64,000 nucleotides of DNA from Fragilariopsis cylindrus CCMP1102 (taxonomy: Eukaryota > Bacillariophyta > Bacillariophyceae > Bacillariales > Bacillariaceae): assembly GCA_900095095.1 (NCBI GenBank), contig FMBT01000310.1, positions 248,001 to 312,000 of the forward strand, written 5' to 3'. The stretch's first letter is position 1. Each line of letters starts with the position of its first letter. Shown one piece after another: positions 45,033 through 57,874 of this stretch. A model generated the notes under the pieces. It searched no databases and had not been told where the DNA came from. It saw only the letters and a list, made by a program, of their open reading frames with translations. The translations under genes and the position numbers were made by a program.

Positions 45033-48000
45033 TTACAACCCTTTTTCCTCTTTTTCCATCATATTGTCGAGACTACGTTGGATGGCCCACGCGGCGGCGG
45101 CGGCGGCAGCCGTATCGGGATCCACTCTCGTTGCGTTTTCAAAGGATCCGACGTATTCCTTGCCCGAATCATACCCAGTTTCGACTGTTTCTTCATCGTT
45201 ATCGGTAGTTACTGAAGAGCTACCTTCGGGCATCGAATCATTATCGTTACTACTGCTACTTGCAAGTATATTTTCAGAATGCTCCTCTGCTTCGGTGTCC
45301 TCGTTGACTAAACGACCAACAGCGGGCGTTGTCGATGGGGTGGAAGTAACAGTAGAAGGGAATCCTTCTTTTCTATCTCGCGATCGAGTATTCCTCCTGG
45401 CGATCTTCTGAGATTCTACTCGGGCTTTTTTGGCAACGTTCCTTTCTTTCATAGTGCGGAGTGTCTCCAAAAGCTCTTCTTCCTTTCCTTTGAACTGATT
45501 CATCATTTCGTCGACGTTGTCTACCTCATCTGGCACTGTGTCAAGGACAAGTTTTGTTACTTGCTCGCGAATCTCTTGAATGCGTTCCTTTTGAGAAGCA
45601 GATGTCGCTACTGATCGGCCCATGCTAATAGAATAATCCATGTTCGAAGTGTAGCTGCTCGTATCATTTGCATCGGAGCCTTGTGTGCTCGTCCTGGATC
45701 GGCAGGACCGACTAGCGTCTTCCCCTCCAATTGTAGAACCTCCTTCGGCATCGTATCGAGCAGCCGCGACTACGACGGCTTGCCAATCACCTGCATCGAT
45801 CAGTAGATCCAGTTCGGTAGCCTTCTGAGAAAAGTCACTTAATGTGACCGACGACGCCGATTTGCGCCGAGAGTTTGGTGATGGTGTGCCGTAAATCGAG
45901 GTAGCCATGAGGGCGGCGGTGGCTCCTACGGCTGCCCAATTACCATTAGCAATAGATGTATCCAATTCACTCAGTGAACGAATGGATTCCATTCCCACAG
46001 TGCTACCACCATCGGACGACAAGCTCGACGAGGATGGGAATGACGTAGAATCTGATAGTTTCGGAGGATTGCTAAGATCTCCCGCACGAAGTAGAGTATT
46101 ATTTGAAGGATCAATAGTCTCCTTTCTCGTTTCGGGTGAAACAATTGAGTCAGTAGCAGCTGCTATACCTGTTGTTGTTATTGCTACTACCGCTGCTGCT
46201 CCTTCAGTCACCGCTGTTGTTGTAGCTGGGTCCAGATTATTTAATTCCGAGCTTATGGAGGCTGCTATACATAGTTCAGAACTCCTACTCGCGCTCAATA
46301 ATTGTTCGCCTACAGAGCTGTGGCTATCATCATCCTCGCCGACTACGTAATCGTTGATTCCGTCCTCGTCGTAGCCGTTCTCGTGTACCTCCTTCTTTAC
46401 GTCATCTGGAGCTTCGTCAAATGAGATGAGATCGTCGCTCGCCACAACAGCTTCAGAAAGCAAATTATCTACAACCTCTCCTTCTTCTTCGCATTGTATT
46501 CCATAATTGGTTGCATATTGTGCCCACTGTGGCTAATGCTTCGACTTGGACTAGCACAGTCACTGTCAGTACTACTTTCTGTACCAATACTGAAACTACT
46601 AGAACTGGTGGCAGCAACAGGGATCAAAATTTCATGACATTCCATGGTTAAAGCCCTCAAGTCATGTGAGTTTGCGGTGTTAGTGGTCGATCCCGACACA
46701 GCGGTCCGCATCGTCCTACCCGTAATGTCCTCTATGTCACCATCATTGTTGTAGTTATCGTCGCTGTCGTAAGCGTTTCGTAATAGGTTCTTTTGGCTTA
46801 AATCAAAACCACCACTACCATCACGACAATCATCATCATTGCCATTCACACGTCGTTTATCATTACTTTTTGTCTTTTTATTTTTTCCATGCCAACCACC
46901 GTGTCGATCATTGCGTGTCCTTCGTCGAACCACCGCGAGAATGGCGACGACTGAAACCAGCAACAAACTCACCATCGCGGTACCAACAATCCCTCCTGTA
47001 CTCAGACTTATATCACGATTGATATTACCTTCGCCTGTTGCTTCCGCAGCTATGGATGAAGTAGGGTCCATTGCCGCAGAAGGTTTATCTACAGCATCGG
47101 GCAAGCCGGTATCAGTAGTGATTTCGGTTCCGATATTCGCCTCATCACCGACACCAATGATATTGCTACTGTTTTCGTCCTCAACACCAATATTGTTGTT
47201 GTTGTTGCTGCTGCTATCGTTACCTTCGTTATCATTGTCGACGGCGTTATCGCTGTTATTGTTGCTGTAGCCACCATTGCCTTCGTTATTCTCGTTGTCA
47301 ACAACGGTCTCGGTATCAACACCATTAATGTTGTTACTGTTACTGCTACTGTTACCATCATTATTAGCGTCATTACCTTCATTATCGTCATTTCCACTAT
47401 TATCAGTATCTATAATAACGGCTGGAGGGATTGTTTCAAGTCCATTCACCGTTACGATCATAACAGGTGGACCAGCCGATGAGGTTTGATCATCATTATT
47501 GTTTTTCTGACGATAATCTTCTCGTATTGCATCTTGTAATTCATTATTTGCAATAGCAGTTTCAAATGAATTTTGAAAGGCAATTAGTTCTTCTGTCATA
47601 GTACTTGGATCAACAACAACATTATTCGTTGTTGTTTTGTTGTCCTTATTACCATCACTATCATCATTGTTGTTGTTACTAACGTTGATGTCGAAGGAGC
47701 CTGTCATTTCGGTCGACGACGACGACGGTAACGCGTTCAAGTATATTCCAATCGAGGCTGTCACATCTTGACAGTTTTGATATTTTTCAGAAGGACAAGC
47801 TATACAATAAAAGAACGAATTGATAATAATAGGACGTGTGTGTGGTGTGCGATAAAGTATAATTAAAAATCAGAGAGAGAAAGAGATAGGTAAGAAGACG
47901 GATTACAACTAACTTACAACACCGATAGCAGCAACCTTGTTTTAAAAGAAAAATTCTTCTAAAATAGAAAACTTACCAGCGGGGAAGTATCCATCAACTT

Positions 48001-48591
48001 GTGTAGTAATATCACGAATAATAGTTCCTGGAAAGTATTCAGGTGCTAATCGTGTTGCTAACAAGGCCATACCACCTTGTAAATCTTGTAGGTAATCACC
48101 ATCTGAATCAGGATTAACAATAGATGCGACATATGAAACTCTTGCAACCTGATCAGGAAAATAGGATACACCAGCTGTATACCAAGATGCATTGACTTCA
48201 TCAGGATTTTCATTATGTTGTGCTGTGATGATCCCGTTGTTACTGTGATGTCATTCTTTGTTCCTCCTTCTGCAGCAGATGTAGCATCAATAGCAGCAGC
48301 AGCAGTACTGCCAATACCTATTCCAATACCATTACTACCATCTGCTGCTGCTGCTCGGAAGATTTCCGCCAGTCGTTCTTCTCCATCCTTTCCTGGTTTT
48401 AATGGATTCTTATTGAAATTACTACCGTTACCTGCTGTGTACGAATATGTTTTCATGACAATCGGCGGTGAATGATTCACATCGTCACTGTATTTACTGG
48501 AAGGTGAAACTGGAATTGCAGCTACAGTAGCTGTTGATTCAATTTCAACTTCCGAGTCTAGTACCGCTCGACGGCGAAGATGTGTCGTCAT
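45033..48591 (-). CDS. Receptor-like single-pass membrane protein with GDW repeats (member A)
   Basis: Read as one gene in two main exons: 48591 to about 47990, and about 47800-45033. The intron has a GTAAGT donor and a TAG acceptor, and the junction gives CPSEKYQNCQDV. The outer part contains ASWYTAGVSYFPDQVARVSY, a Cys pair and long Asn/Asp/Ser/Thr stretches. One membrane helix (GIVGTAMVSLLLVSVVAILAV) is followed by basic RRRTRN. The cytoplasmic tail holds two copies of an L-x-x-GxW-x-AV-x-AAA motif (SIANGNWAAVGATAA and LIDAGDWQAVVVAAARYDAE). A helical block follows (TVPDEVDNVDEMMNQFKGKE, then ELLETLRTMKERN), then a terminal AAAAWAIQRSLDNM. The frame changes near 48232 and near 46495-46510, each as if one base were missing. 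No N-terminal signal is visible, so a first exon may be missing. Function unknown; a sensor or adhesion role is inference from topology. Confidence 0.6.
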
Positions 48592-50459
48592 TTATGTCTT
48601 ACTTCTATTGTGATCCAAGTCAAAATTTTCGGGATTAGGATAGGTAAATCGTTCTTTTTCAGTTTCTATTACCGATAGCGTACAAGTCAAGTACTATAAT
48701 ATACAGTAGTATCGATGCTTTAAGATTGTTACTATTACGGTTCAACGAAATTTCGAACAGATGAAATGGAATGGAATGCGGAATAAAGCTTTTGTTTCCT
48801 CTCAGGACATCCCAAATACTAGTAGTACCGGTACGTAGGTTGTAAATAGTATATATATTATACAGTATGGATCTTGGATCGTGCTTTGTATTTTGAAAAG
48901 ACCGAACCCGCAAATAGCCAACAGAAGTCAAAGAAAACACTTATTTTATTAAATAAAATAATAGAGCGGAAGAATCTATTCGGCCGTGGGATTACTTATT
49001 ATCTGTAACTTCGTCGAATCAATGATAGTAAAATTGGTTGACACAGTCTTATTGTTAATTTAGGTATGGAAGGTTAACCGTAGTTGTTACTACTTTTATA
49101 CACTATTTTTGAAGTAGTATCGTTTCTATTTTGTTATTGGACATGGACGGTGGCCAAAGAATAACATGTGGTGTCTTTTTGTGCTTTTTTTTTTGCATTT
49201 GATCAATCTTCAGTTTGAAATAGTTACAGTTAATGCAACGCATATATGCACGCACCTTGGTGGAAAGAACGGAAGCAAGCATTAAATGAAAAATACTGGG
49301 CATAATTTATTGACGCGTATTGTATTGAAAATATTGTAAAGGCCTTCGTCATAAGCTCATTCTAACGGTCGATTATATTACAGTCGTGCTAATGGTTATT
49401 CTATAAATGTGATTCAAAAAAAGGGCTATTCACCACAAATAAAATGTATAATACGTAATACGGTATCTGATATAATCCAATGCATATTATACTATTTTTG
49501 TCTCAACAACTAGCTAGCTTCTTGATTTAACACAGTAATTATGTTGTGCCTTTGGAGTCTAATAGCAGCTTTTGACATGAGGTGTAGAACTCTACTACTA
49601 TTGAGAGGATGCATCTTGCTAGAATAGTGATACTAATATTATATTGTCTCTTATTGGGTGGTACTATAATATTATTAAATACAGTACTGCTGCTTACAGT
49701 TTAGTTGGTGGTTTTATCTTTATAGCTTTAGAAGGGGTCCCATTATCAAGGGTCTCATTATCAAGGGGTTTATCTGGTGTATTTTTTATGATACAAAGTG
49801 CAGTATCATCAGTGCCGCATAGGAATAACTTCTACTACAGTACCTACCTCTGAGCTACTGCTGCTACTGCTGCTGGAGACCTTATACTATCTTTCCTCTC
49901 ATATTATTTTGAATGGTAACAATGATTTATTTTAGTCTATTGTTGATCAATTGATTGATTAATCAGTGTTGTTTTTGTTCGAAAGAAGGTGCAAAAGGAA
50001 CAATACCATCACAAACTTACGCATTGTTTTTCTCGTTGAATTTTTGATGAGACACTATTTTGTAGAAATATTAATTTGAAGGGAAGCTTGTGAAACCCAC
50101 ACTGCAATGCACTGCACCACCTACCCATGCCATGCATGCCATGCATGGATACCAGTGCATATTCATAGAGCACGAGGAACATGCTGACACGGTATGCATA
50201 GGTGGTGATAGACACTACTTGTTTACAGGCTTTTCCATCACCTTGAATTAAAATTCGGACTACATTGTATGTACGATTAATTATTTATTGTATCACTGAT
50301 ACTTTACAACATATTATACACAGTAATAATATAACATGACATGCATTATTTATTTACATACTTGTACCGTATATTATCTGCTTCCGAGCCAAATCGGAAG
50401 GAGACAATCGATACAAACAATTTAGAAATTTTCCACGAAATTGTGCTTGGGCACGCGCC
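48592..50459. other. Long AT-rich intergenic region
   Basis: About 1.9 kb. It contains degenerate short repeats, including overlapping CATGCATG palindromes near 50128-50147. No gene recognised. Confidence 0.4.
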
Positions 50460-51106
50460 ATGCATCCAGTCTATAGCCTAACTGACGTGGAAGTTACTCC
50501 TAGCGACTTTGTGGTATTCAATATCAAGGAAGGTGTACCATATCAATTGCGGGGTGCGTTAGAATCAAAGTGGATGGTTCCTCTAAGAACCCCTGAACAG
50601 AAGAAAGCAACAAAATATGAATGGTATCACCGTGGTGGGGGCAAGGAGAGAAGATTTGCAAGGTATCACAATGGCGGGGTAAGGAGTATCAAGCTAAATA
50701 CAAGGTCAGTGAAAACGGCCGGAAGTCGCAGGATAAACGTAACGCAACGAAAAGAGCCAAAACGGCTGCTGCAAGTTTACCTGTCCCTACCTCCCAGCCT
50801 AGAAGGAATCATACGTCGGTTCCACTGGTTTTTAAGAACAATACTGCTACATCTCATTGCAAGTACCACAAGTGTCCTGGTAAGAATACAGGAGCAAAGA
50901 GAAAAAGAACTTATAAAACAGTCTTTCAGTGTGAGGTGTGTACTGTGGAAAATGGATTCCCTTTTTTCCTTTGTAATTCTACCAAGAATGTGGGTGGAAA
51001 TTTGGTAGTGGTCGATTGTCACACAGCATATCATGCAGAAATGTGTTATGATACAAGTGCTGCTACTGAATGTAGTGTTGTTTCTGATCTAACAAATAAT
51101 AAATAG
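50460..51106 (+). mobile_element. piggyBac-like DNA transposase remnant (C-terminal part)
   Basis: Two overlapping frames (50460 to about 50640, then about 50621-51106) form one piece. The end has the Cys/His pattern of piggyBac-type transposase C-termini: CKYHKCPG, then a basic KRKRTYKTVFQCEVC, then FFLCNS and CHTAYH. The first part (VEVTPSDFVVFNIKEGVPYQ, then LRTPEQKKATKYEWYH) would be the region just before this zinc domain. The catalytic Asp residues are not present, so this is at best a 3' fragment. A single missing base near 50630 would join the frames. Terminal repeats and TTAA target duplications were not identified. Confidence 0.45.
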
Positions 51107-51789
51107 ATACTTAATCTCTAATCATTAGTTTCTGTGGCGTATATTTCACTCAGAAACTTGTTCAAATTGTTCAAACGGAAAAAAATGTCAAAACGACTAC
51201 GCACGACTGGAGCCATTATATGTGTATTTGACAGGAATTCGCCGCTCTTTCTTCATACAGTGTATTTCAAATTGATGGCGAAGGATACCGTAAAAGAGAG
51301 TTATAACCATAATATGTTTTGTTACCAGTATTACTGTACAACTGCACAGCCATCACATCAATACTCTGTAAAGTAAGGATTTCTTTTCTCTCGGAAGTAC
51401 GAGACCGTCACAACTGCACCTCTATACGTTTTTATAGTAATAGGGACAAAATATATTCAGCGGGTATTCATTATTACAAGCACTGTATATACTACATACG
51501 ATTTTGTGTGGAGATAATCTTTTCCCATAACAGTACTGTAGGCAGCGACGATAACAACGACGATATGACGACAATTGCATCGACACTTCAACAAATACTA
51601 ATCATACTACAATTGCCAAAGGAGGAGACTACGCGTCGAGGACATACAACGATAGAACTGAATTCGATTCATCACAAAGTACATCCACGGAAAAATTATT
51701 GTCATCGTCGTTGTCGTCATCGTCCGTCTTCTATTAGAACAAGAACTACTGTAACAACAAAGACAACGTCAAGAAATTCAACAATAATA
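51107..51789. other. Upstream region of receptor-like member B
   Basis: The frame of member B is open back to 51319, but that stretch is basic, Thr/His-rich and lacks a leader, so I take it as 5' untranslated or promoter sequence. Confidence 0.35.
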
Positions 51790-53954
51790 ATGACGAAGTC
51801 GTCGTTTCATATAATAAATTTATTATTTGTATTTTTTGCTGCGAGTAGTATGTTATTTTGTCAGGCTCAAGAATCATCACAAAATAATAATAATAATAAT
51901 AATAATAGTAATGATTGTTATGATGATATGTATACATCGGACGAAAACGGTGATGGGAAAATTGATTCAGAAGAGTATGTAGAATTTTCACGTCGACGAT
52001 TACAATCATCATTAAGAACAATGTATTATGATGATAGGGATGATGATGAATATGTACAGGACGAATTAGATTTGCTATTATCGTCAGACTATGAAAGTTT
52101 TACTCAATTACCATCTATATTACAGCAGAATTGGTTTATTCTAGCCTGTTTATGTTCACGGTATCAATTCAACAACAACGTTGACGACGATGATAATAAT
52201 AATATTGATAATGGATTTTGTTGTGTTGGTGATAATGCTCATTTATATGTAACAACCGCTGCTGATGGTGGTATTGAAACTGTAACGAATGATAAAGAAC
52301 TTATGTATATCAATCTGGTGTGTGAATTCACTCAACGAGCAGTGGATGATGTTATATCTAATACAATTACTATAGAAGAACCTTCTTCTACGCCGTCTAC
52401 TATAACAATTACACCAACAACATCTTCTCCCACAAAGAGTCCAACACTTTCTCCAACAACATCCTCTCCTACAAAGAGTCCAACACTTTCTCCAACGTCA
52501 TCCTCTCCCACAAAGAGTCCAACATTATCTCCAACTCGAAATCCTCAGACAATAGCACCAACGCCATCACCAACACCAACACCTACTTCTACTGGTTCCC
52601 GTCCTAGCATAGAGCCAACGACAATAGAAACTAACACAACGACAATGCCAACGACAATAGAAACTAACAAAACAACAATACCAACGACAACGGTAATGCC
52701 AACGATAGCGCCAACGATATTCCCCGTCCCGTCGTTATTGCAGCCACCATCGCCATCACAGTCGTCGTCATCGCCGTCGTCATCAACAACACTTTTCGGA
52801 TTAAGTATAGGAATAATTGTAGTAATTATAGCCGGAGGTCTTCTTCTTATAATGATTCTCATTCAGGCATTAGTTTTGGTAACAACCCGTGATCATCGTC
52901 GAAGACGGAAATACCCAGTAGGTTTAGATAATGATGATGATAATGATAATAAAGAAGATGATCCGGAAGCTGGATTACCTTTACCTTCATCAAAATCGAG
53001 TGGAAAGAAGAAGGAGAGCACGACGAACGAAGAGGAGGATATCGGCACAGTAGTAACCACACCCTCCACGATAAACACTGGACTGTTAACAGCAGAAGAA
53101 GAAGCCGGAACACCACCACATTCGTCTTCTTCTTCATCTATCGTGCAACAGTCGAATCTTGGACAGCAACAGCAACAGCAAAATGAGATAAATCAACAGC
53201 AGGTGGAGGTGGAGGTGGAGGTGGAGATGGAGATGGAGTGGAGATGAACGATCAACAGAGCGATAATGAATATTTTGGTAACCAATTCTATGCCATACAT
53301 ACCACACGCGGATACGAATACATCGATTATTTCAGACGATGCAAGATCTACAGGATGTGTTTCACATGAATCCGATGCTGGTTGGTCTGAGGCTTACACA
53401 TCAAGTATGGGAAGTGTAAGTGAAACGACGACGAAATATCATTTAAATCGAATCATAATGATCATGATCTGAGTGAAGGACCTGTTCCTGCCATCACAGC
53501 AACTACAACACCGATGAGGAAGGAGACAACAATAACCTCGGATTGTCATCGATAATAGCAACCACTGCAATGGATAATACTGAAAATACTACACCCCCTG
53601 ATGAATCGATCACCGCAACCACCACCACTGCAATTCCAAATCGCCGATTGGACTGTTGGAAGATGTATTCGATAACGACGAGATAGTTATCCACGAAGAT
53701 TTTTCCGACGAAGACAACGACGATTATGACATTGATAATAACAACAACAATAACAGTAACAATAATAATGTACGATCACCGGAAGAGTTCCGTGCTGAAG
53801 TTTACGCTTTAATCGAGCGTGTTATTCCAGAAGAAATTGATCAGGCTGATGATATGATAGCACAATTACCGACCGTGAAGATGAACTGCTACAAACATTA
53901 GTAGCAATGGGAAAACGAGCATCGGCACAACATCAACTACAACAACAAGAATAA
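51790..53954 (+). CDS. Receptor-like membrane protein with EF-hand and SPT stalk (member B)
   Basis: The ATG at 51790 begins a clear signal peptide (FHIINLLFVFFAASSMLFCQ, cleaved near QA/QE). Next come an EF-hand loop DENGDGKIDSEE with all ligand positions, a Cys-containing domain (ILACLCSRYQF, GFCCVGD), and a Pro/Thr/Ser stalk with three near-identical SPTKSPTLSPT units. One membrane helix follows (LSIGIIVVIIAGGLLLIMIL), then a DHRRRRK stop-transfer. The tail has an AYTSSMGSVS piece similar to member A, and VIPEEIDQADDMIAQ then REDELLQTLVAMGKR, matching A's helical block. The tail is scattered over several frames from about 53240 to 53954, with switches near 53240, 53450, 53544, 53645 and 53866. 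All but one junction fit single missing bases. Calcium-responsive surface sensing is a plausible inference. Confidence 0.65.
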
Positions 53955-54211
53955 GATCAAACGTAAAACGAAAGCGTTATAAATAAATAATAATTGTCTT
54001 CTAAAATTACATACTGAATGTAGCGCTATTTTGTGTAGAAAATATTTTGGCTAAACAAATAATATTATAGTTAGTTAAATACATATATAAGAGCGATAAC
54101 ATCAGCTAATTCCATCGAATAGATTTCCAATTTTCAAAGTCCAAAAACACAAATAGATTCGGAACAAAGTTTGGGTTTGATCTCCATTAAAATAATTTTT
54201 TCCTTTTTTTC

Positions 54212-55970
54212 CTAATTTTTCTTTTTTGTATTATAAAGTTGTTTTGCAACATGATGTCCCATTAAATAAGCCGTCATTTGAGTACTAACGCGAGGTAAAG
54301 GGACGGCGGACAAGTCGGCGACATGAATATTATCGGAACCAAATACCTTACCCGTGAAGCACTATCATTAAGGCCTTTGTCGATGACATCACCAAAAATG
54401 CACCCCCCAGCGAGATGTTGTTCCGAGAGCAAAGTTTTGCCAGCAAAATGTTTAACGAATTCCTTAACCTGACGCCCTTTTTTATAGGGTATTTTGGTGA
54501 CAAATTGGATAAGAAAACGAACCAAAAATGGGGGTTTACTCCATTCGATTCTAAAAGATCGAGATTATCGTTGATCGCCTTTTCAGCAGTAATGGTGTCC
54601 TGTTCGTCGTCAAAGAATTGAAGAATAATCTTATTATCCTTCATTTCGTAGTACCCCTCACGAGTAGCATTGAATTTCACAAGCGAGGTTGTAATCTTGA
54701 TATCAGCAATCTTATCACCGATGGATTTCCAGCCCTTCAATGTAATTATGTCGACAATTACGAACAACACAGTAAAGATATACAGTAGTGTTTGTAGAAG
54801 CACTCGAATGGTGTTTGAAAGAAAAGTGTATACGATAGGGTATCTTCCCATGAAACGCTTGAAGTGTTGAAGGGTAAGAAGCAAAGATACAGGCTCGATA
54901 TCAAAAACAGCAACCTTAACACCTCTCCGCTAAAATAGTCAATATTAACGAATTAGCATCCCCTACGCCATTTGTGCTGCCAGGGATGATCTCGGTACTG
55001 AAGAGAGACTGGTAATTGTCAGTTGGACCAACGACTGATTTTTTCTTTTATCAACTAGGTAGATCCCAAGGGCATGCAGATGTGATCGTTCACACGCTTT
55101 CCAATCTTATCGTTACTTTTCGCGAGTACCTCTGTATGCATCAGAATCGAGGGCTCTGTGATCCTCCGCACAAAATGACCTTTCCAGTTCCCTTCTTAAC
55201 TTGATACGTGATCTCTTTGCCGGTATCGATATTCAACACCTTAACACCGGTGCACGTTGACTTTTCCATCTGCAGTTCTGTAACACGTCTATTCCAACGA
55301 AGGTCAACCTTGTTCCATTCTACCAACGAAACGCCACTATGGGTCCGCTGCCCAAATTGATTAAATTGTGTGGGAAAAATATACACCTGCTTGGAGTTTT
55401 TGTCACCAAAAGGAGATTCGGTCAAACTTGGAATGTTTTTGTCATGTGTTTTTCGGTTGGAGGCGCGTATCCCGCATTTACGTTATTCTCTATGATATAT
55501 TTCGCAAATGGCGTTTGATAACCCACTTCAAAGGGGTTAGGACGTTCGAATAATCCATTCAACTCAACCTTGCATGTGTTCCAATATCCAATGTCATGTC
55601 CAACTTGCTTTGTTAACCATTCCGAACTTTCATGGATCATGGTGTAGTTAATTGAACCACCACCACCCATCGTGCGGGCACGTCCAGCAAGTATAGAACG
55701 TCCATCGGGTGTAACAGCATTATGTAGCTTGAATATGTCACCCGATGCGTATGTTTTAGACCAACCATTTTGATGCGTAACATCAGATGTATAAAAATAA
55801 TTATGACCCTCTTCAAGCACTAATATTTTTAAATTATCATTGTGTTTGTATTTCTGTATCTCTGATAGGAATCCACAAGCTCCATTTCCGCTACCCACAA
55901 CGATAATATCAAACTCAGTATCATCAGGGATGGGGTCCTGGATATTCACCGCATTCTCATTGCGAAACAT
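54212..55970 (-). CDS. GMC-family flavin oxidoreductase, heavily frame-interrupted
   Basis: Glucose-methanol-choline family oxidases and dehydrogenases bind FAD and oxidise alcohols. The N-terminal dinucleotide fold (FDIIVVGSGNGACGFLSEI, with ILVLEEG), GMC signature 1 (AGRARTMGGGGSINYTMIHE) and a signature-2-like VILCGGSQSPR are all visible. A likely membrane helix (LYIFTVLFVIVDIITL) lies about two thirds along, as in long-chain alcohol oxidases. The C-terminus has AGGCIFGDVID, then GKVFGSDNIHVADLSAVPLP and MGHHVAKQL before a stop at 54214-54212. The pieces lie in at least six alternating frames (switches near 55425, 55155, 55070, 55000, 54890 and 54360). No intron is obvious. This is either a pseudogene or a poorly sequenced good gene; the conserved order and composition of every piece favour the latter. 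Confidence 0.75.
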
Positions 55971-56758
55971 GATTATTACACTGTTTCTTTCGTTAATACT
56001 CTTTGCTTATCTATTTTCTTTTTAGATCTATTATCTCTTATTGAATCAGATGATGACGAATCGAATCGATTTTTGTGAGATGCCGTATATTAAACGCTTG
56101 CACAGTACTGCTTTGTTTCGATGCAAAAGAATTTCGATGTGCTATGCCGGCAAAATTAACACGAATAAACTGTGCATGTACGGGTTGAATGAACAATACG
56201 TTATTCGAGTACATTGCAGTAATGAATGTTGTTCGTAGTGCAATTGTAACTATTTTCGCATACTTTTTACTGTCAATATCGGTCTACGAAATAGGAATGA
56301 GAAGATTTGAAAGAGAAGAAGTGAAAAATGAATTTTGTCCGAACTTCTCAGGCCTTTATGTGCGTTAGTCTATTGTATTAGTGAAAAGAACAATTATTGA
56401 TCAAAAACAATTCGATCATTGGAGCTTTCTTGGTTCGCCATTGCCAAAAGAATTTTCTCTTTTTTGTTTGTGCAAACTGGATTAATTATTATGAAGTAGG
56501 TTGAAGCTACTATGATGCGTCTTTTTGAGTCGCCAAGGCGAGGAAGGAATTCGCGTCAAAAGAGGGAAAGCATAAAATAATAGGGGGCCGTGAGCAGATG
56601 ATTCGAGATCCAGAGTTAGTACCCCCAAATAAAAGGATAAATGATTTTTTTTTTAGAAAAAAAATATATATATTAGCATTCGACCATCACGACAGCTCAC
56701 AGCTCATCTCGTCGACAGTTCATTGCGTGATGATTTTGTCCTCCCTCAGCATTACAAT
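55971..56758. promoter_or_regulatory. Divergent promoter region GMC / HAD
   Basis: About 790 bp between head-to-head genes. Short frames here are not convincing. No motif recognised. Confidence 0.35.
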
Positions 56759-57874
56759 ATGCTGCTACAGTATCATCATCTAACGAAGACAATATCTTAT
56801 TTCTTGGTAGCCACAGGTAGACATTATTATCGGGACAATCAGTATAATTGCATGACAAGCGCAAATACAAGAAGTGCAAACAGAATCACTAAGACAACAA
56901 CTAGTAGCATCATCAGCATGACATCGGCGGCGGCGGCGACAACCACCGCAGATTCTTCTTCGGAAGAACCATCATCATCAATAATAAGTAACAACATCAA
57001 AGCAATATTATTTGATATGGATGGAACTCTCTTGGATACTGAAAGTCTCGCCGACAAAGCAATATTAATGGCTTTGTTTGGTGGGACACACAACGTCAAT
57101 AACGCCAGTAGTAGTAGTAGTAGTAGTTCAGAAATCAATGACGATCGTTCTTTTTTGCCTGAATCGATCCGGTCTAAATCTCCCATGTCGGAATGGAGAT
57201 TACCATGGGAATTGAAGAAACAAATTCTTGGATTACGTGGAAAAGAATGGGCACCGATCTGTTTGAAATGGGCCGCCGAACAGCATTGTTGTGGTGATCC
57301 TGATGATTCGTCTTTTCAACTTCCCACAGTTCAGGAATTGATTGATTCATGGGAAGATAATTTGAATGGTATGTGCACACAAATCGAGGCCTGTTCAGGC
57401 TCTAAAGCCTTAATCGGTGCTATGATAACATCGTCATTATCGTCATCAAAGAACAAGAAAATCCCTATGGCAATTGCTACCTCTAGTAGAATGTCAGGTG
57501 TTGATAAGAAACGGATTCGACATGAACGTAATCTATTCGAGCATATTGATGTAATCGTTACTGGTGACGATGAGGCAGTTACGAATGGAAAACCAGCACC
57601 CGATATCTACATAGAGGCTGCTCGTCGTCTTAACGTCCATCCTACAGAATGTTTGGTATTTGAAGATGCACTTTCTGGTGTAAAATCTGGCAAAGCTGCA
57701 GGTTGTTACGTCGTTGCTGTTCCTGATTCAAGATTTACAGACGAAGAACGAATAAGTTTGTTCCAAAACGAGGGTGGAGCTGACGTCGTTTTAAAGAGTT
57801 TGTGGGAATTTAATGGACGACCATTTTCTATGGATTTTGATATGAAAGATATTGTACAACGAGACGACCAATAA
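56759..57874 (+). CDS. HAD-superfamily phosphatase (beta-phosphoglucomutase/GS1-like)
   Basis: An uninterrupted frame of about 371 residues from the ATG at 56759; a second ATG at 56852 is also possible. Motif I ILFDMDGTLLDTE has the nucleophile and general acid Asp pair, followed by the helical cap typical of subclass IA. Motif II is IATSSRMSG, motif III the Lys in NGKPAPDIY, and motif IV the acidic EDALSGVKSGKAAGC. The pattern resembles pseudouridine-5'-phosphatase/HDHD1, glycerol-3-phosphatase (GPP) and riboflavin-pathway phosphatases; the substrate cannot be chosen from sequence. The first 70 residues are Ser/Thr/Ala-rich and could be an organelle transit peptide. A Ser run and a WAPICLKWAAEQHCC insertion enlarge the cap. 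Confidence 0.88.
   Translation: MLLQYHHLTKTISYFLVATGRHYYRDNQYNCMTSANTRSANRITKTTTSSIISMTSAAAATTTADSSSEEPSSSIISNNIKAILFDMDGTLLDTESLADKAILMALFGGTHNVNNASSSSSSSSEINDDRSFLPESIRSKSPMSEWRLPWELKKQILGLRGKEWAPICLKWAAEQHCCGDPDDSSFQLPTVQELIDSWEDNLNGMCTQIEACSGSKALIGAMITSSLSSSKNKKIPMAIATSSRMSGVDKKRIRHERNLFEHIDVIVTGDDEAVTNGKPAPDIYIEAARRLNVHPTECLVFEDALSGVKSGKAAGCYVVAVPDSRFTDEERISLFQNEGGADVVLKSLWEFNGRPFSMDFDMKDIVQRDDQ

Noticed and set aside
46839-47489. Plus-strand Leu/Ser-rich frames as membrane proteins
   Set aside because: Antisense shadows of the Asn/Asp/Ser-rich outer part of member A.
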